Below, piece after piece: positions 24,861-34,266 of a stretch of 64,000 nt of DNA. Position numbers and translations under genes: made by a program. Position 1 is the first letter of the stretch; each line of letters begins with the position of its first letter. The notes below the pieces were generated by a model. It saw nothing but the letters and a program-made list of their open reading frames with translations. It did no database searches and had not been told where the DNA came from. The DNA comes from Shewanella sp. KT0246 (GTDB lineage: Bacteria; Pseudomonadota; Gammaproteobacteria; Enterobacterales; Shewanellaceae), in assembly GCF_019654955.1 (NCBI RefSeq), contig NZ_BPEV01000028.1, forward strand, positions 1 through 64,000. Reading direction: 5' to 3'.

Positions 24861-26852
24861 CTAAAAATTCATAATCTCGACAGTACTCTGATTAAACTCA
24901 AATCGATTGATTTTACCGCATTGAGCAACATGATTACTTGATTGATATGGTGTATTACTCTGATTAATATCAGCTTCCCAACCTTGGCCATTTTTAACAA
25001 ACGCTTTTACTTCAAAATAACCTGACACCGTTTGGCTGCAATCCATCACTATATCTAACATCCAATAATGTGCGCCCCAAGTATTTAAAGGCTCAACACC
25101 AAAACCGTCTGCAGCAACCGTTTTTTCATCGCCCCAACTCGATGGCCAAGAATTAGTTGTCCAATCTAAAGGTGTACCTTCTGCTTCCGAGCTTTGATTC
25201 GCCTCACTTCCGTACCAATCCAGATATGACTCATTCGTTTTCCAAGGCGCTGTTGTGGCATTATTAAGATTATTATGTGAAATCGCGATCGCACATTCAG
25301 TATTACTAACCTGACAATTTTTACCTAAGTTATTATTGGCATAATCATGATCAATACCACCACGGATAAACATATCCTGACCCGATTCTGTTTTCGCTTG
25401 AATAAAGATAACAGTTCGTTGTAAATCACCTTCATCAATCACTGTTGTCACTTTTGAATCTTGATGAATCGCAAATGCATCCCATGGTGCTACATTCGCA
25501 GCTATCTTCCCACTAGAATCAACAACTATGGTTTCACCGCTACAAGACTGCCCATTAGCTGCCAGTTCACCTTTTAGCACATTACAATAGGTACCCGCTG
25601 CCATATCGGTATTAAGTAATACTGTTAAATTGCCGTCTTCTTTGTTTATCGCAACGTGGCCAGAACTGCCACGACCAAAAGCAATTTGGTTATTGCCGTT
25701 ATCCCACCAATGAGTAGTAGTCCAGTTATCTGCGGTGTGGTTTCTAAAATCAACCGCACCAGATATATAGCTCCAGCGATGTTCGCATTTCCACTGTTCA
25801 GCAAAACAAGCTAACTCCCCATTATTATGAACTGACACATTAGGAGCACCAGCATCTGTATCACCATGGAAATCATAGCTCGACATCACCTTAGGGTAGC
25901 CATACGGGTAAGCCAACATAAATATATTGGCTAAATCATATAGGCGTCCATCTTCGAAAGTAATCACGTTGCCGCCACCGCCATGGCCGCGTTGATTATC
26001 ATGATTATCAACAAACACTACCGCAGAGCTACTTGGCATAAAGCCCCAACCTTCACCAAAATTACTTAACCATGCCAGTTTTCCATCGCGAAAAGTATCT
26101 CCAAGCTTAGTTGTGTATTTGAATTCTGTTACCAAGCCTGCACTAAGGTATTCACTTGAACTGATGACGTCTTGCCCCTGATCAATCACTTCTTGGAAAA
26201 TTAAAGGTGAAGAATTTACTCGGGCCAACACGCCTTGTATATCTTCAACGGCCATATGCTTAGAGGCATCAAGTCTAAAACCCGCTACGCCCAGTGATGA
26301 CAGTTCATTTAAATAACCAGCGAGTGTTTGCTGCACATATTCATTACTGGTATTAAGATCGGTTAAGCCTAACAATTCACAGTTTTGCACTTCCCAACGA
26401 TTATCGTAATCATTTAACTCACAAGTTGAATGGAAGTCTTGTGGGCTGTACATCGGATAGCTTTTGTTGCCAAATGTACTTCCTGCAACACCAGTTCCAG
26501 AGCCAGCTGCCATGTGGTTGATGACGGCATCGACATAGATTTCGACCCCTACCGCTTTACACCGGTTTACCATATCAACAAATTCACCCCGATTGCCCCC
26601 GCGACTTTCAATCTGATAGCTAACAGGTTGATAACGAGTCCACCATTGGCTGCCCTGTATATGTTCGTTAGGTGGAGACACTTGCACGGCCGCATATCCT
26701 TTAGGCCCTAGATACGTTTCACATTCGGTTGCGACATCTTGCCAACTCCATTCAAATAAATGCACGAAAGTGGTTGGTTGCGACGCTGCTTGAGCGCAAG
26801 TTATTGTCCCCATCAATAAGCCTGCACTGAGTAGACTGGTTGAAAATTTCAT
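24861..26852 (-). CDS. amyA: secreted chloride-dependent alpha-amylase (GH13)
   Basis: A 663-residue extracellular amylase very like the Pseudoalteromonas haloplanktis enzyme. The signal peptide ends AQA at residue 22. The (beta/alpha)8 core opens [12 protein letters not shown]. Catalytic residues are D195 in [10 protein letters not shown]221 in FQEVID and D285 in VDNHDNQ. R193, N283 and K321 sit where the chloride ligands of the haloplanktis enzyme lie (R172, N262, K300), so chloride activation is expected. The all-beta domain C ends near residue 460. A further 200 residues (Asn, Ser and Trp rich, several Cys) form a C-terminal region like the secretion-related extension of that family. A LacI-type operator lies 94 bases upstream. 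Confidence 0.93.
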   Translation of the reverse strand: MKFSTSLLSAGLLMGTITCAQAASQPTTFVHLFEWSWQDVATECETYLGPKGYAAVQVSPPNEHIQGSQWWTRYQPVSYQIESRGGNRGEFVDMVNRCKAVGVEIYVDAVINHMAAGSGTGVAGSTFGNKSYPMYSPQDFHSTCELNDYDNRWEVQNCELLGLTDLNTSNEYVQQTLAGYLNELSSLGVAGFRLDASKHMAVEDIQGVLARVNSSPLIFQEVIDQGQDVISSSEYLSAGLVTEFKYTTKLGDTFRDGKLAWLSNFGEGWGFMPSSSAVVFVDNHDNQRGHGGGGNVITFEDGRLYDLANIFMLAYPYGYPKVMSSYDFHGDTDAGAPNVSVHNNGELACFAEQWKCEHRWSYISGAVDFRNHTADNWTTTHWWDNGNNQIAFGRGSSGHVAINKEDGNLTVLLNTDMAAGTYCNVLKGELAANGQSCSGETIVVDSSGKIAANVAPWDAFAIHQDSKVTTVIDEGDLQRTVIFIQAKTESGQDMFIRGGIDHDYANNNLGKNCQVSNTECAIAISHNNLNNATTAPWKTNESYLDWYGSEANQSSEAEGTPLDWTTNSWPSSWGDEKTVAADGFGVEPLNTWGAHYWMLDIVMDCSQTVSGYFEVKAFVKNGQGWEADINQSNTPYQSSNHVAQCGKINRFEFNQSTVEIMNF

Positions 26853-26945
26853 TTTGTATTCCCCAAGGTAAAAAATTGTTGTTATTTTTTTGTTAAAACA
26901 TACTTATCATTGCTCACTTTTTAGGCTGTAGCATGGTTAAAATCA

Positions 26946-26961
26946 TTGAATACGTATGCAA
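26946..26961. promoter_or_regulatory. LacI-family (MalR-like) operator upstream of amylase
   Basis: TTGAATACGTATGCAA is a near-perfect 16-bp palindrome with a central CG, the style of LacI-family operators. It resembles the TTGCATACGTATGCAA type I associate with MalR regulation in Alteromonadales. It lies 94 bases before the amylase start codon. The regulator gene is not in the window. Confidence 0.6.
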
Positions 26962-27146
26962 AAAAATGGAGATTTAAACCAACTTAAGGAAATGCTTAAC
27001 TAATTCAGATTGTTACTTTAAAAGATTTTTGATGTAGCTTAATTGATAAACTTTCAAGGTGTGTAAATGAAAACCGCTGGAGGATAATAATGGGCCGCGA
27101 ATAATATGAGTTGTAACAATTAAATTTATTTAAATGGCTTAACCCT

Positions 27147-28649
27147 CTAATTTAAATCAATATTATACGATGATTTTGTACTTGGTTTAAAATATTGATA
27201 AGTGTTATTTACAGGAATATAAGCAAGTAATTGCTCAAACTCCGCTGTAGTCATAGGCGTTGTATCACCTTCAGAATACGCTTGGCTTAGTAAGCGTTCA
27301 ATCAATGCCGTTTGATGACTATCAGCATTAAATACTTTCCTAAGCGAGTTAACGACAGTCGTTTGTTCATGTGATTCTATCGCGCTGTTTGGTGCTATTT
27401 TGTAATTCAGATTTAATTCAATCTTATAATCAGTTTTTAATTGAAAGTAACGATATAGAAGCAAACACACACTTGTATAATCACCGCTATGATACTGTTT
27501 ACGAAGCTGCAATTTAAGTTGCCTGACTTCGTTTTGCGTCAAAGATAAATAGTATTTTTTAATACTCGCAGTTTGGAATACACCTAGTTTTAACAACAAA
27601 AAAATGGACAGCAAACCTATAGCTATCAACCCGATTGTAATCTCGTTTGGCAACAAGGGGGCACTTCTATCTTTGTTATTATTTTTTGCTGCCCCGCCAA
27701 CAGACCAAGACATAGCTGGCACAACCAATTCTATAACGTTATCTTTATCAGTGTTGTACCAATATATTATCTGCTTAGGAATATTGAATACGCCCGAGGT
27801 CTCAAATATATAACTACTGGTTTGCTTTGCTGTTCCGGTTAGTGCTCCACGATTTGTTCTATCATTTAATTGAGTTGGTTGCTGATAAATACTTAAGCCT
27901 TCTACTTGGTAATGTTCGAGCACAGGCAGCATCATAGCGGGTACATCTTTCGCAGAAATATTAATGGTTTGGGTAACAGCGTCACCCACCTTAAATGATC
28001 TTTTCAGATCTATTTTATCGAGAGGTTCATTGCCAACAGTTTGGCTCACAGAAATATCAACCTTTGACGAAACAATTAATTTTTCTTCAATTAGTGATAA
28101 GTCATTTGAATAACCAAGCTCTGTAATTCCTTTTGGCATTAGCGCTGTAAACTCAAAACCAGCAGTATTTATTACGCCTTCAACTACACCATCGTTTTCA
28201 GTATTCACCGAAACAAAAACTTGAAACGCTGGCAGTTCAAATGCACCTAAATGCATTGGGTACAAAGTAATCTCTCGGATCAAGTAGCTCCAAGACGCAC
28301 CATTGACCTTTTTTGTCCCAGTAATAGCAGAGCCTGTAATAGGTAAAAATACAATATCGTTAAATGCGGGTGGCGTGACTTGAATGCCTTTTGCAAACCA
28401 ACGAGGTGTTGCCACTTCAACTTGAATGACAATAGGCTGTTTGACGATAAAAGGTCCTGTTGTTTTCATCCGGATATCAAGGGTTAATTGATTAGTATCA
28501 ATTAATGATTCGACAGTTGCACTGTAACTATGAGGGCTCAAAAACAAACCGAATAGAACGCAGCATATGAACAGTAATGTTCGAAAGTTTTCAAATAAAA
28601 CAAAGCGAATTAGAGAAGTGACATTCGTTATATTGCTGAGCAATGACAT
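27147..28649 (-). CDS. BatD family protein
   Basis: A 500-residue envelope protein, last gene of the MoxR/Bat operon. An N-terminal hydrophobic segment (about residues 20-43, ending YSATVES) acts as signal or anchor. Beta-rich repeats fill about 50-325, with the family stretches GPFIVKQPIVIQVEV and VKGSAITGT-like text. A transmembrane helix (about 338-358) is followed by a cytosolic tail of about 140 residues. BatD is thought to stand in the periplasm beside the BatA and BatB von Willebrand proteins, in a complex linked to oxygen or envelope stress tolerance. The start overlaps the upstream stop as TAATG, showing coupling. Confidence 0.82.
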   Translation of the reverse strand: MSLLSNITNVTSLIRFVLFENFRTLLFICCVLFGLFLSPHSYSATVESLIDTNQLTLDIRMKTTGPFIVKQPIVIQVEVATPRWFAKGIQVTPPAFNDIVFLPITGSAITGTKKVNGASWSYLIREITLYPMHLGAFELPAFQVFVSVNTENDGVVEGVINTAGFEFTALMPKGITELGYSNDLSLIEEKLIVSSKVDISVSQTVGNEPLDKIDLKRSFKVGDAVTQTINISAKDVPAMMLPVLEHYQVEGLSIYQQPTQLNDRTNRGALTGTAKQTSSYIFETSGVFNIPKQIIYWYNTDKDNVIELVVPAMSWSVGGAAKNNNKDRSAPLLPNEITIGLIAIGLLSIFLLLKLGVFQTASIKKYYLSLTQNEVRQLKLQLRKQYHSGDYTSVCLLLYRYFQLKTDYKIELNLNYKIAPNSAIESHEQTTVVNSLRKVFNADSHQTALIERLLSQAYSEGDTTPMTTAEFEQLLAYIPVNNTYQYFKPSTKSSYNIDLN

Positions 28650-29440
28650 TATTTGCCCTCCTCTACAATATTGTTATTCTCATCTGCGATATCACGAGAA
28701 TTAAGGTTGTCATCTACATTGATTTGATGAGTTGCAAGGCTTTGCATTTGAAACTTATTGGCTAAAAATCGAGCTGGATCTTTTTGAACTTGTCTTAACC
28801 ACATTTCATTTAATTTTGGATCAAGTAATAATTGACTCGCGTCATAATGCTCAGCCACCTCTAACACTATTTCATTTTTCTTTGCGCCTTCTCCAGTCTG
28901 TGGATCATCCCCTAGCTCTTGCGGAGAATCACCTGCTTCACTTTGCTGGCTTTCAGCAATACGATTCACTTCATCAATGATATTTTGAACAATGGCTAAA
29001 TTGTGTTGTGCTTGCTCATTGTTAGGATATGTATCGAGCACTTGTTGATAAACGTTTCTTGCTGCGACATAGCGCCTAGCGTGCGCTAATGCATTTGCTC
29101 TCGCAATTTGATCTGCTTCACCTTCGAACTGGTTATATAAAATTGCCGATTGATCAAATGCTTCAGCGCCATACAAACTGTATGCTTGCCAACGTACAAG
29201 GTTAAACTGGTTTGCAGCTTGTTGATAATGACCCAATTTAAACAGCAACATACCTTGCTGATCTCGCGTCAGCCAGAGATCAGCAAAAGATTGAGGCTTA
29301 ATAATGGCAAAAACAGTGCAAGTGACAGCGAGGCCAATCAGTAATCTTACTCGCCATTTTTTACACCAAAAAGTCAGTTTTGCCCAAGGTTTTGAGATAA
29401 CCAATATGATGTTATTAACGAGTAATTTTGCTTGAGTCAT
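28649..29440 (-). CDS. TPR-containing membrane protein of the Bat operon (BatC-like)
   Basis: About 263 residues. One hydrophobic helix lies at about residues 33-50, and tetratricopeptide-like repeats cover about 65-150 (GMLLFKLGHYQQAANQF, ARRYVAARNVYQQVLDTYPNNEQAQHNLA). An acidic, Gln-rich linker and a C-terminal segment with LNEMWLRQVQKDPARFLANKF follow. The last block is typical of TPR partners in bat operons. It probably holds the complex together on the outer side of the inner membrane. Several ATGs exist; the one at 29440 overlaps the BatB stop as TAATG and is preferred over 29458. Confidence 0.8.
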   Translation of the reverse strand: MTQAKLLVNNIILVISKPWAKLTFWCKKWRVRLLIGLAVTCTVFAIIKPQSFADLWLTRDQQGMLLFKLGHYQQAANQFNLVRWQAYSLYGAEAFDQSAILYNQFEGEADQIARANALAHARRYVAARNVYQQVLDTYPNNEQAQHNLAIVQNIIDEVNRIAESQQSEAGDSPQELGDDPQTGEGAKKNEIVLEVAEHYDASQLLLDPKLNEMWLRQVQKDPARFLANKFQMQSLATHQINVDDNLNSRDIADENNNIVEEGK

Positions 29441-30408
29441 TACCATTGCAATGTCCACCCTCGCCTAAACCAGAGTAAATACAGCGCGGCCACTAAATAC
29501 ACCAGCCAATATCCAGCATCTAACCAAGGCCGGCTTTCATCTTCACTGACCACAAGATTATTATCGATATAACGATTGACCTCTGCGACATCCTGCTTAT
29601 CGTCTGATAGTAGTATCATGCGACCATCAGCTAATTCGGCAAGAGTTTGTAATCGTTCGAACTGCATCGGAATAATAATTGAACCCACCTCATCAGATTC
29701 ACTGTTGTTTCGCCCAATTGCCCAAACGATTAACTGATGCTGAGCCTGAGAAAAGTATTGCTCAAACTCATTTAACGCATCATCACTGGTGCCATCAGTA
29801 ATTAATAAAATTGTACCTGGTGTATTGGTCGCTTGAAGCAAAACGTTGGCCAGCGGTAACACGCTTTGTGGCTGCTTTCCGGAATGTGGCATAATCTTAT
29901 AACTTAGCGAGTCTAAGAACTGCTTAATCATTTTACTGTCATTGGTTATCGGCATAACGGTGTGAGCCGTTCCTGTATAAGCAATGAGGGCCGTATTCGC
30001 ATCACCACGTATCGTTAGTAATTCAATAATCTTTTGTTTCGCGCGAGTTAGTCGAGTAGGAAGTACATCCGTCTGTTCCATGGTTTCAGATAAATCAAGG
30101 GCAATAATCAAGGCTGATTTATCTTCAGTAAAAGGACTTTGTTGTTGCTGCCAAGTTGGTCCTATAAGCACTAAAAGACTTAAAATACCCAATACTAATG
30201 TTAGGTTTAACGGTGAAATAAATTTTTGTTTGTCGCCATTTACTGTCAATGTCTGCAGTATTGTTGGTGACATATGTTTACGCCAATCCACCAAGTTATC
30301 CTGTCGCTGCTTTAAACGATAAACAATATATCCCAAAGGGAAAATGACTAATAACCACCAAGGCCTCAGTAGATGAAAATGCTGCATCTGAATAATCCAC
30401 ACATCCAT
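29440..30408 (-). CDS. VWA-domain protein BatB
   Basis: A 322-residue inner-membrane protein. Two hydrophobic segments near the N-terminus (about 12-28 and 64-84) precede a von Willebrand A domain (about 92-285), and a final helix lies at about 298-316. The metal-binding loop reads IALDLSETMEQTD, so the DxSxS motif is altered to DLSET, while ITDGTSDD is kept near residue 200. The altered loop may weaken metal binding compared with BatA. It overlaps batA as TAATG, with an AAGGAAA ribosome site inside the end of that gene. It is the expected partner of BatA and MoxR. Confidence 0.82.
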   Translation of the reverse strand: MDVWIIQMQHFHLLRPWWLLVIFPLGYIVYRLKQRQDNLVDWRKHMSPTILQTLTVNGDKQKFISPLNLTLVLGILSLLVLIGPTWQQQQSPFTEDKSALIIALDLSETMEQTDVLPTRLTRAKQKIIELLTIRGDANTALIAYTGTAHTVMPITNDSKMIKQFLDSLSYKIMPHSGKQPQSVLPLANVLLQATNTPGTILLITDGTSDDALNEFEQYFSQAQHQLIVWAIGRNNSESDEVGSIIIPMQFERLQTLAELADGRMILLSDDKQDVAEVNRYIDNNLVVSEDESRPWLDAGYWLVYLVAALYLLWFRRGWTLQW

Positions 30409-31412
30409 TATCGCGTTTCCTTAATTTTTCTAGGAAAACGAAATGTGACAATGAGCAATGATATTAAATAAAGAGATAAAAACAATGCGATAGGTATGTA
30501 GTGAATGCTGGTTCTTGGCCTGAATGTTTGCGACTCAAATAATTCTGGCTCAAGTTGATTAATCTCGGTATAAACATTTTCAAGTGCCTTAGTATCAATT
30601 GCTTGAAAGCTTTTTCCGCCAGTTATATCTGCAATACTTTGTAAAACGGCCAAATCCACCTTCTCTTCGTCAGCAGCGGCTGGGTCGCCGATCGCAATCG
30701 TGTAAATTTTGATATCTGACGCAGCTGCGACTTTAGCCGCTTCAACAGGTGGAACTTTAGATGCGGTATCGTTTCCATCAGTTAATACGATTAACACACG
30801 ATTTTGGGTATCATGATGACCAAATACGCTGATTGATAAGCCTATGGCATCTCCAAAAGCAGTACTTTGCCCCGCCATACCGACTTGGGTGTCATTTAGT
30901 AAGGTTAGCCAAGTGTCCAAATCATTAGTAAACGGTGCTTGTAAATAAGGCGCATCACCAAATAGGATGAGTCCTAATCGATCATTTTCTCGTTGGCTAA
31001 CAAATTCACGCAAGACTTGTTTTACCGCCGTTAGCCTATCAACACTATTAGTCTGATTTCCGCCTTGATTTGGCAAGTAAAAATCTTCAACATCCATGGA
31101 GCCAGATAAATCCACCGCTATCATTAAGTCTCTGGCAGACTTTTGTTGCGTAACGGCTGCGCCGATCATTTCAGGTTTGGCCATTGCAACAACTAAGCAA
31201 AACCAAGCGAGCACTAAAAGCAGTTTTTGGATGTTTTTACGCGTTAAGACCACTGCCCCTAATTGAGGTTTTTCGCCAGTAATATCGACTAATTGCTCAA
31301 AGTAAGGCACTTGAACAGAACTGCGCTTTTCTTTGTAAGTAGGCGCTATCAAATAAATTATTATAGGTGCAAACAACAAAATAAAGCACTGTGGGTACGT
31401 AAACTCAATCAT
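30408..31412 (-). CDS. VWA-domain protein BatA
   Basis: About 334 residues from the ATG at 31412. Two hydrophobic segments lie near the N-terminus, then a von Willebrand A domain from about residue 85 with an intact metal site: DLSGSMD (DxSxS) and later VLTDGND. A C-terminal helix is at about 305-325. The open frame reaches 31433, but GAGGTG lies just before the 31412 ATG (MIEFTYPQ), the normal BatA start. It overlaps the DUF4381 gene by 8 bases, so translation is coupled. It is thought to be a substrate or partner of MoxR in the envelope. Confidence 0.85.
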   Translation of the reverse strand: MIEFTYPQCFILLFAPIIIYLIAPTYKEKRSSVQVPYFEQLVDITGEKPQLGAVVLTRKNIQKLLLVLAWFCLVVAMAKPEMIGAAVTQQKSARDLMIAVDLSGSMDVEDFYLPNQGGNQTNSVDRLTAVKQVLREFVSQRENDRLGLILFGDAPYLQAPFTNDLDTWLTLLNDTQVGMAGQSTAFGDAIGLSISVFGHHDTQNRVLIVLTDGNDTASKVPPVEAAKVAAASDIKIYTIAIGDPAAADEEKVDLAVLQSIADITGGKSFQAIDTKALENVYTEINQLEPELFESQTFRPRTSIHYIPIALFLSLYLISLLIVTFRFPRKIKETR

Positions 31413-31911
31413 ACACACCTCGATGATGTTCAATCCACAAACGCACTTTCTGAGTCAATGAATCCATCTGATCAGACGTCATGTTCCAGTCTGAATCATA
31501 AGCTAAACGATGCAGTATGAATGCGCCATCTTCACCAAAGCTAGATTGAGTGCACTGCTCATCGAGCCATTGGGCCCATGAATTACCTGACAAGGTTGCT
31601 ATCTCAGTGCGCTGGTATCCCCCGAGTGCAGTTTTACGCAATAGATTAGGCAGTTGTCGAAAAATAGGTTGAGTTGACAATTTCTCAAATGGCGGTAATT
31701 GATTTAACCAAGCAATTGCATCACGTCGATACACATTATGCTGATATAAACGCCACCTTAAATACAGTTTACGTAAAAAAATAATTAATAGAAAAACAGC
31801 AACGACTTGCCAGCCCAGGGTTTGAGGCCACCAGTTAATAGCTTCTGGTGGCGTCGTTTCAATTAACTCTTTAACTATATTACTGCCCCAAGTGTCATTG
31901 AACTGACTCAT
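31405..31911 (-). CDS. DUF4381 membrane protein of the MoxR/Bat operon
   Basis: A 168-residue protein with one hydrophobic helix (about 30-45, VVAVFLLIIFLRKLYL) and a helical cytosolic part containing FRQLPNLLRKTALGGYQR and LSGNSWAQWLDEQC. This fits DUF4381, found between DUF58 and BatA genes in this operon type. Its role is unknown; the operon position suggests an anchoring or assembly part. It overlaps DUF58 by ATGA and batA by 8 bases, so its expression is tied to both. Confidence 0.8.
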   Translation of the reverse strand: MSQFNDTWGSNIVKELIETTPPEAINWWPQTLGWQVVAVFLLIIFLRKLYLRWRLYQHNVYRRDAIAWLNQLPPFEKLSTQPIFRQLPNLLRKTALGGYQRTEIATLSGNSWAQWLDEQCTQSSFGEDGAFILHRLAYDSDWNMTSDQMDSLTQKVRLWIEHHRGVYD

Positions 31912-32837
31912 TCACCACCTCGTCTAAATGCATTACGAAGCTGAATATTCACAGGTTTAATAGTATTAATGGTTAATAAAGGCACACGATACTTTGTTGC
32001 AGTTTTCGCATATAGGGTCTGCTGCGACTCGATACGCTGCTGGTATTGCTGCTGAGTTTTACCCAGAGCATCAAATTGAATTTGTAGCTCTCCGTCACTG
32101 ACCACCATTTGCGCCATGCTGGGTAACTTTTGTTCTAACGCATCAATAATATTACAGGCAATTACTTCGTTATGACGACGGATATTTTTCATTAAATGGG
32201 TGGTTTTTTCATTCCAACCGTTACCGTCTCCCACATAGATGATTAATGAATCGTGACCACATACCTGCGCGATTTTTCGCCAACCTTTATTTATACTGTC
32301 GCTAGCATTGTGACTGTTATTTCCTAAACCTAATTGATGATTAAATTTCACTACAGAGTGTAAAATTTGTGCTAAGTGCTTATGACCTCGTTTAGCTGGC
32401 AGCACAGTCTCATTGTCATCGTTAAAAATTAGTGCGCCAATTCTATCGCCTGCAGCAACAACTCGCCAACCAATCAAGGCTGCCAACTCAGCACCAATGA
32501 CGGATTTCATTTTGCCTTTACTACCAAAAAACATCGATGCGCGCTGATCAACAATCAGAAATACATTACGTTCACGCTCTTCGGTAAAAACCTTTATATG
32601 CGGCTTTCCTGTGCGTTTAGTGACTTTCCAATCCATGTAACGTATATCATCACCTGCACGGTAGTGACGAAGTTCTTCAAAGTTTAAACCCCGTCCTCGT
32701 AACTTAGAGGCATAACGCCCATTTAATACGCTATTAACCGCTTGACGGGGCGAAAAGTTAATACCCTCGCCCTTAAACTGCAGCTTTCGTAGCTGATCAA
32801 TATCAACGTAAATATTATTATCAGTTTTATTCATCAT
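31908..32837 (-). CDS. DUF58 protein of the MoxR/Bat operon
   Basis: A 309-residue soluble protein. The DUF58 signature reads GLNFEELRHYRAGDDIRYMDWKVTKRTGKPHIKVFTEERE (about residues 45-84), with the RxYxxGDxxRxxxW core. A VWA-like fold follows (LIVDQRASM, then DSLIIYVGDG). DUF58 proteins are found next to MoxR ATPases and are presumed to pass its action to the VWA proteins. No membrane segment is seen. It is separated from MoxR by 9 bases and overlaps DUF4381 by four (ATGA), as expected in this tight operon. Confidence 0.85.
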   Translation of the reverse strand: MMNKTDNNIYVDIDQLRKLQFKGEGINFSPRQAVNSVLNGRYASKLRGRGLNFEELRHYRAGDDIRYMDWKVTKRTGKPHIKVFTEERERNVFLIVDQRASMFFGSKGKMKSVIGAELAALIGWRVVAAGDRIGALIFNDDNETVLPAKRGHKHLAQILHSVVKFNHQLGLGNNSHNASDSINKGWRKIAQVCGHDSLIIYVGDGNGWNEKTTHLMKNIRRHNEVIACNIIDALEQKLPSMAQMVVSDGELQIQFDALGKTQQQYQQRIESQQTLYAKTATKYRVPLLTINTIKPVNIQLRNAFRRGGE

Positions 32838-32846
32838 AAAACTCAG

Positions 32847-33815
32847 TTAAGCCGCTATGACTTGACGTAGAATTTCATTAATCACCTGATCGGGCGTTAT
32901 TCCGTCGGCAATAGCGTCATAACTTAAAACTAAACGGTGACGTAATACACTATGAACAATACTGCGAACATCATCTGGATCAACAAAGGTTTTTCCTGCT
33001 AACCACGCCGCTGCACGCGAACATTTATCCAGTGCTATGCTTGCCCGAGGGCTTGAACCAACGGTTAGCCATTGAGCTAAAGGTGAGTCTGGATATGCCG
33101 ATGGTTTACGCGTAGCCATCACAATTGCAACGATATAAGTCGTAATCGCCTGACTCATATGAATTTGATGAATTTGTTCACGAGCCGTGAATATATGGCT
33201 AGGATCGATAGTGAGCGAATTAGACTTAGTTACTACCTCTTCGGCGCGTACTAATTCAATAATGTTAAATTCTGCTTCAGCATCGGGATAATCTAATAAT
33301 ATCTTCATCATAAAGCGGTCCATCTGCGCTTCAGGTAAAGGGTATGTGCCTTCTTGCTCAATGGGATTTTGAGTAGCAAGTACCATAAATAACTTTGGTA
33401 ATTTATGGGTTTTTCCGGCAACGGTTATTTGCCTTTCTTCCATTGCTTCAAGTAATGCAGCTTGTACTTTAGCTGGCGAACGATTGATTTCATCTGCTAA
33501 CAATAAATTATTAAATATTGGACCAGGCTGAAAAGTAAGGGTCTGTTTGCCCTCCACCTCTTGATAAATTTCAGTGCCTGTCACATCAGATGGTAATAAG
33601 TCTGGGGTAAACTGCACCCTGCCAAGGCTAACCTCGAGCGCCTGTGCCAGTGTTTTAATAGAGCGTGTTTTTGCCGTTCCTGGCAAACCTTCTAGCAATA
33701 CATTACCGCTGGTCAACAACGACAATATCAGCGCATCAACCACATGAGTTTGGCCAATTACTGAAGATTGTATGGTTTGTTTAAGCTGCTGAATGTGATC
33801 GAAGCAATCGCTCAT
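32847..33815 (-). CDS. MoxR family AAA+ ATPase
   Basis: A 322-residue AAA+ chaperone-like ATPase, first clear gene of the Bat operon. Walker A is GLPGTAKT (about residues 43-50), Walker B is LLLADEINR, and sensor regions include ATQNPIEQEGTYPLPEAQMDRFMM, the strongest MoxR signature. It should drive remodelling or maturation of the VWA proteins encoded downstream. The ATG at 33815 has AGGA six bases upstream. That start also overlaps by ATGA the end of a 66-codon frame lying upstream, which may be a leader ORF. Length is normal. Confidence 0.93.
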   Translation of the reverse strand: MSDCFDHIQQLKQTIQSSVIGQTHVVDALILSLLTSGNVLLEGLPGTAKTRSIKTLAQALEVSLGRVQFTPDLLPSDVTGTEIYQEVEGKQTLTFQPGPIFNNLLLADEINRSPAKVQAALLEAMEERQITVAGKTHKLPKLFMVLATQNPIEQEGTYPLPEAQMDRFMMKILLDYPDAEAEFNIIELVRAEEVVTKSNSLTIDPSHIFTAREQIHQIHMSQAITTYIVAIVMATRKPSAYPDSPLAQWLTVGSSPRASIALDKCSRAAAWLAGKTFVDPDDVRSIVHSVLRHRLVLSYDAIADGITPDQVINEILRQVIAA

Positions 33816-34012
33816 AGATTATCCTGTTGGCTTGAACTAATAATGGGATTAAAAAGAAAGAGTTGTAATAACGAAAGGTGGCTACGTAGTGTGTTTTGAT
33901 ATACACGCAGAGTCAGTAACAGCAGACTGTAAGCAAAGGTTGTCGATATATTGGTTGTCGACATATTAAGTGTCGGCAAATTGATAATCGACATGCATAA
34001 CATTAAGCCCAT
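33812..34012 (-). CDS. possible 66-codon leader ORF overlapping moxR
   Basis: An open frame of 66 codons whose TGA overlaps the moxR ATG as ATGA, with AAGGA six to seven bases before its ATG. The translation is hydrophobic, Ser and Thr rich, and holds four 5-residue units that vary around MSTTN. Those units come from a 15-bp DNA repeat. No family is recognised. It could be a coupled small protein, a leader, or chance. I list it because both its start and stop signals are well placed. Confidence 0.25.
   Translation of the reverse strand: MGLMLCMSIINLPTLNMSTTNISTTFAYSLLLLTLRVYQNTLRSHLSLLQLFLFNPIISSSQQDNL
33939..33998. repeat. four imperfect 15-bp tandem units upstream of moxR
   Basis: Units at 33939, 33954, 33969 and 33984, with the first two reading GTTGTCGATATATTG and GTTGTCGACATATTA and the others diverging. 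The period of 15 keeps a reading frame. Confidence 0.7.
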
Positions 34013-34266
34013 TCATTATCCTTATGATGGTTCGAGATTATCGAAGAATCCATTTGAGCCAGTATTTTACTGAATTTACTTATGATTCATCACTTACTCA
34101 TATAAATTCATCAATTGCTCATATTAAAAGTATGATAGTTATACGAGTACTGTCAATGCAGCAATAGTTTTAAAACATCTGTCTTATCAATATTTATGTA
34201 ACCCGTTGAAAAGCCTCTTTCAGGTCGAGTAGCTCATATCTCATTTATCAAAAAGGATAAACTTAG
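34013..34266. other. upstream region of the MoxR/Bat operon
   Basis: A+T-rich text between the VanZ-like gene stop and the leader ORF. It should hold the promoter of the operon. A GTCGAG..CTC-type text near 34219 has no clear structure, and I see no gene. Confidence 0.5.

Noticed and set aside
27147..33815. MoxR/Bat operon as a new defence or toxin system
   Set aside because: The gene order and families match the known MoxR-DUF58-Bat aerotolerance-type operon, so it is not new.
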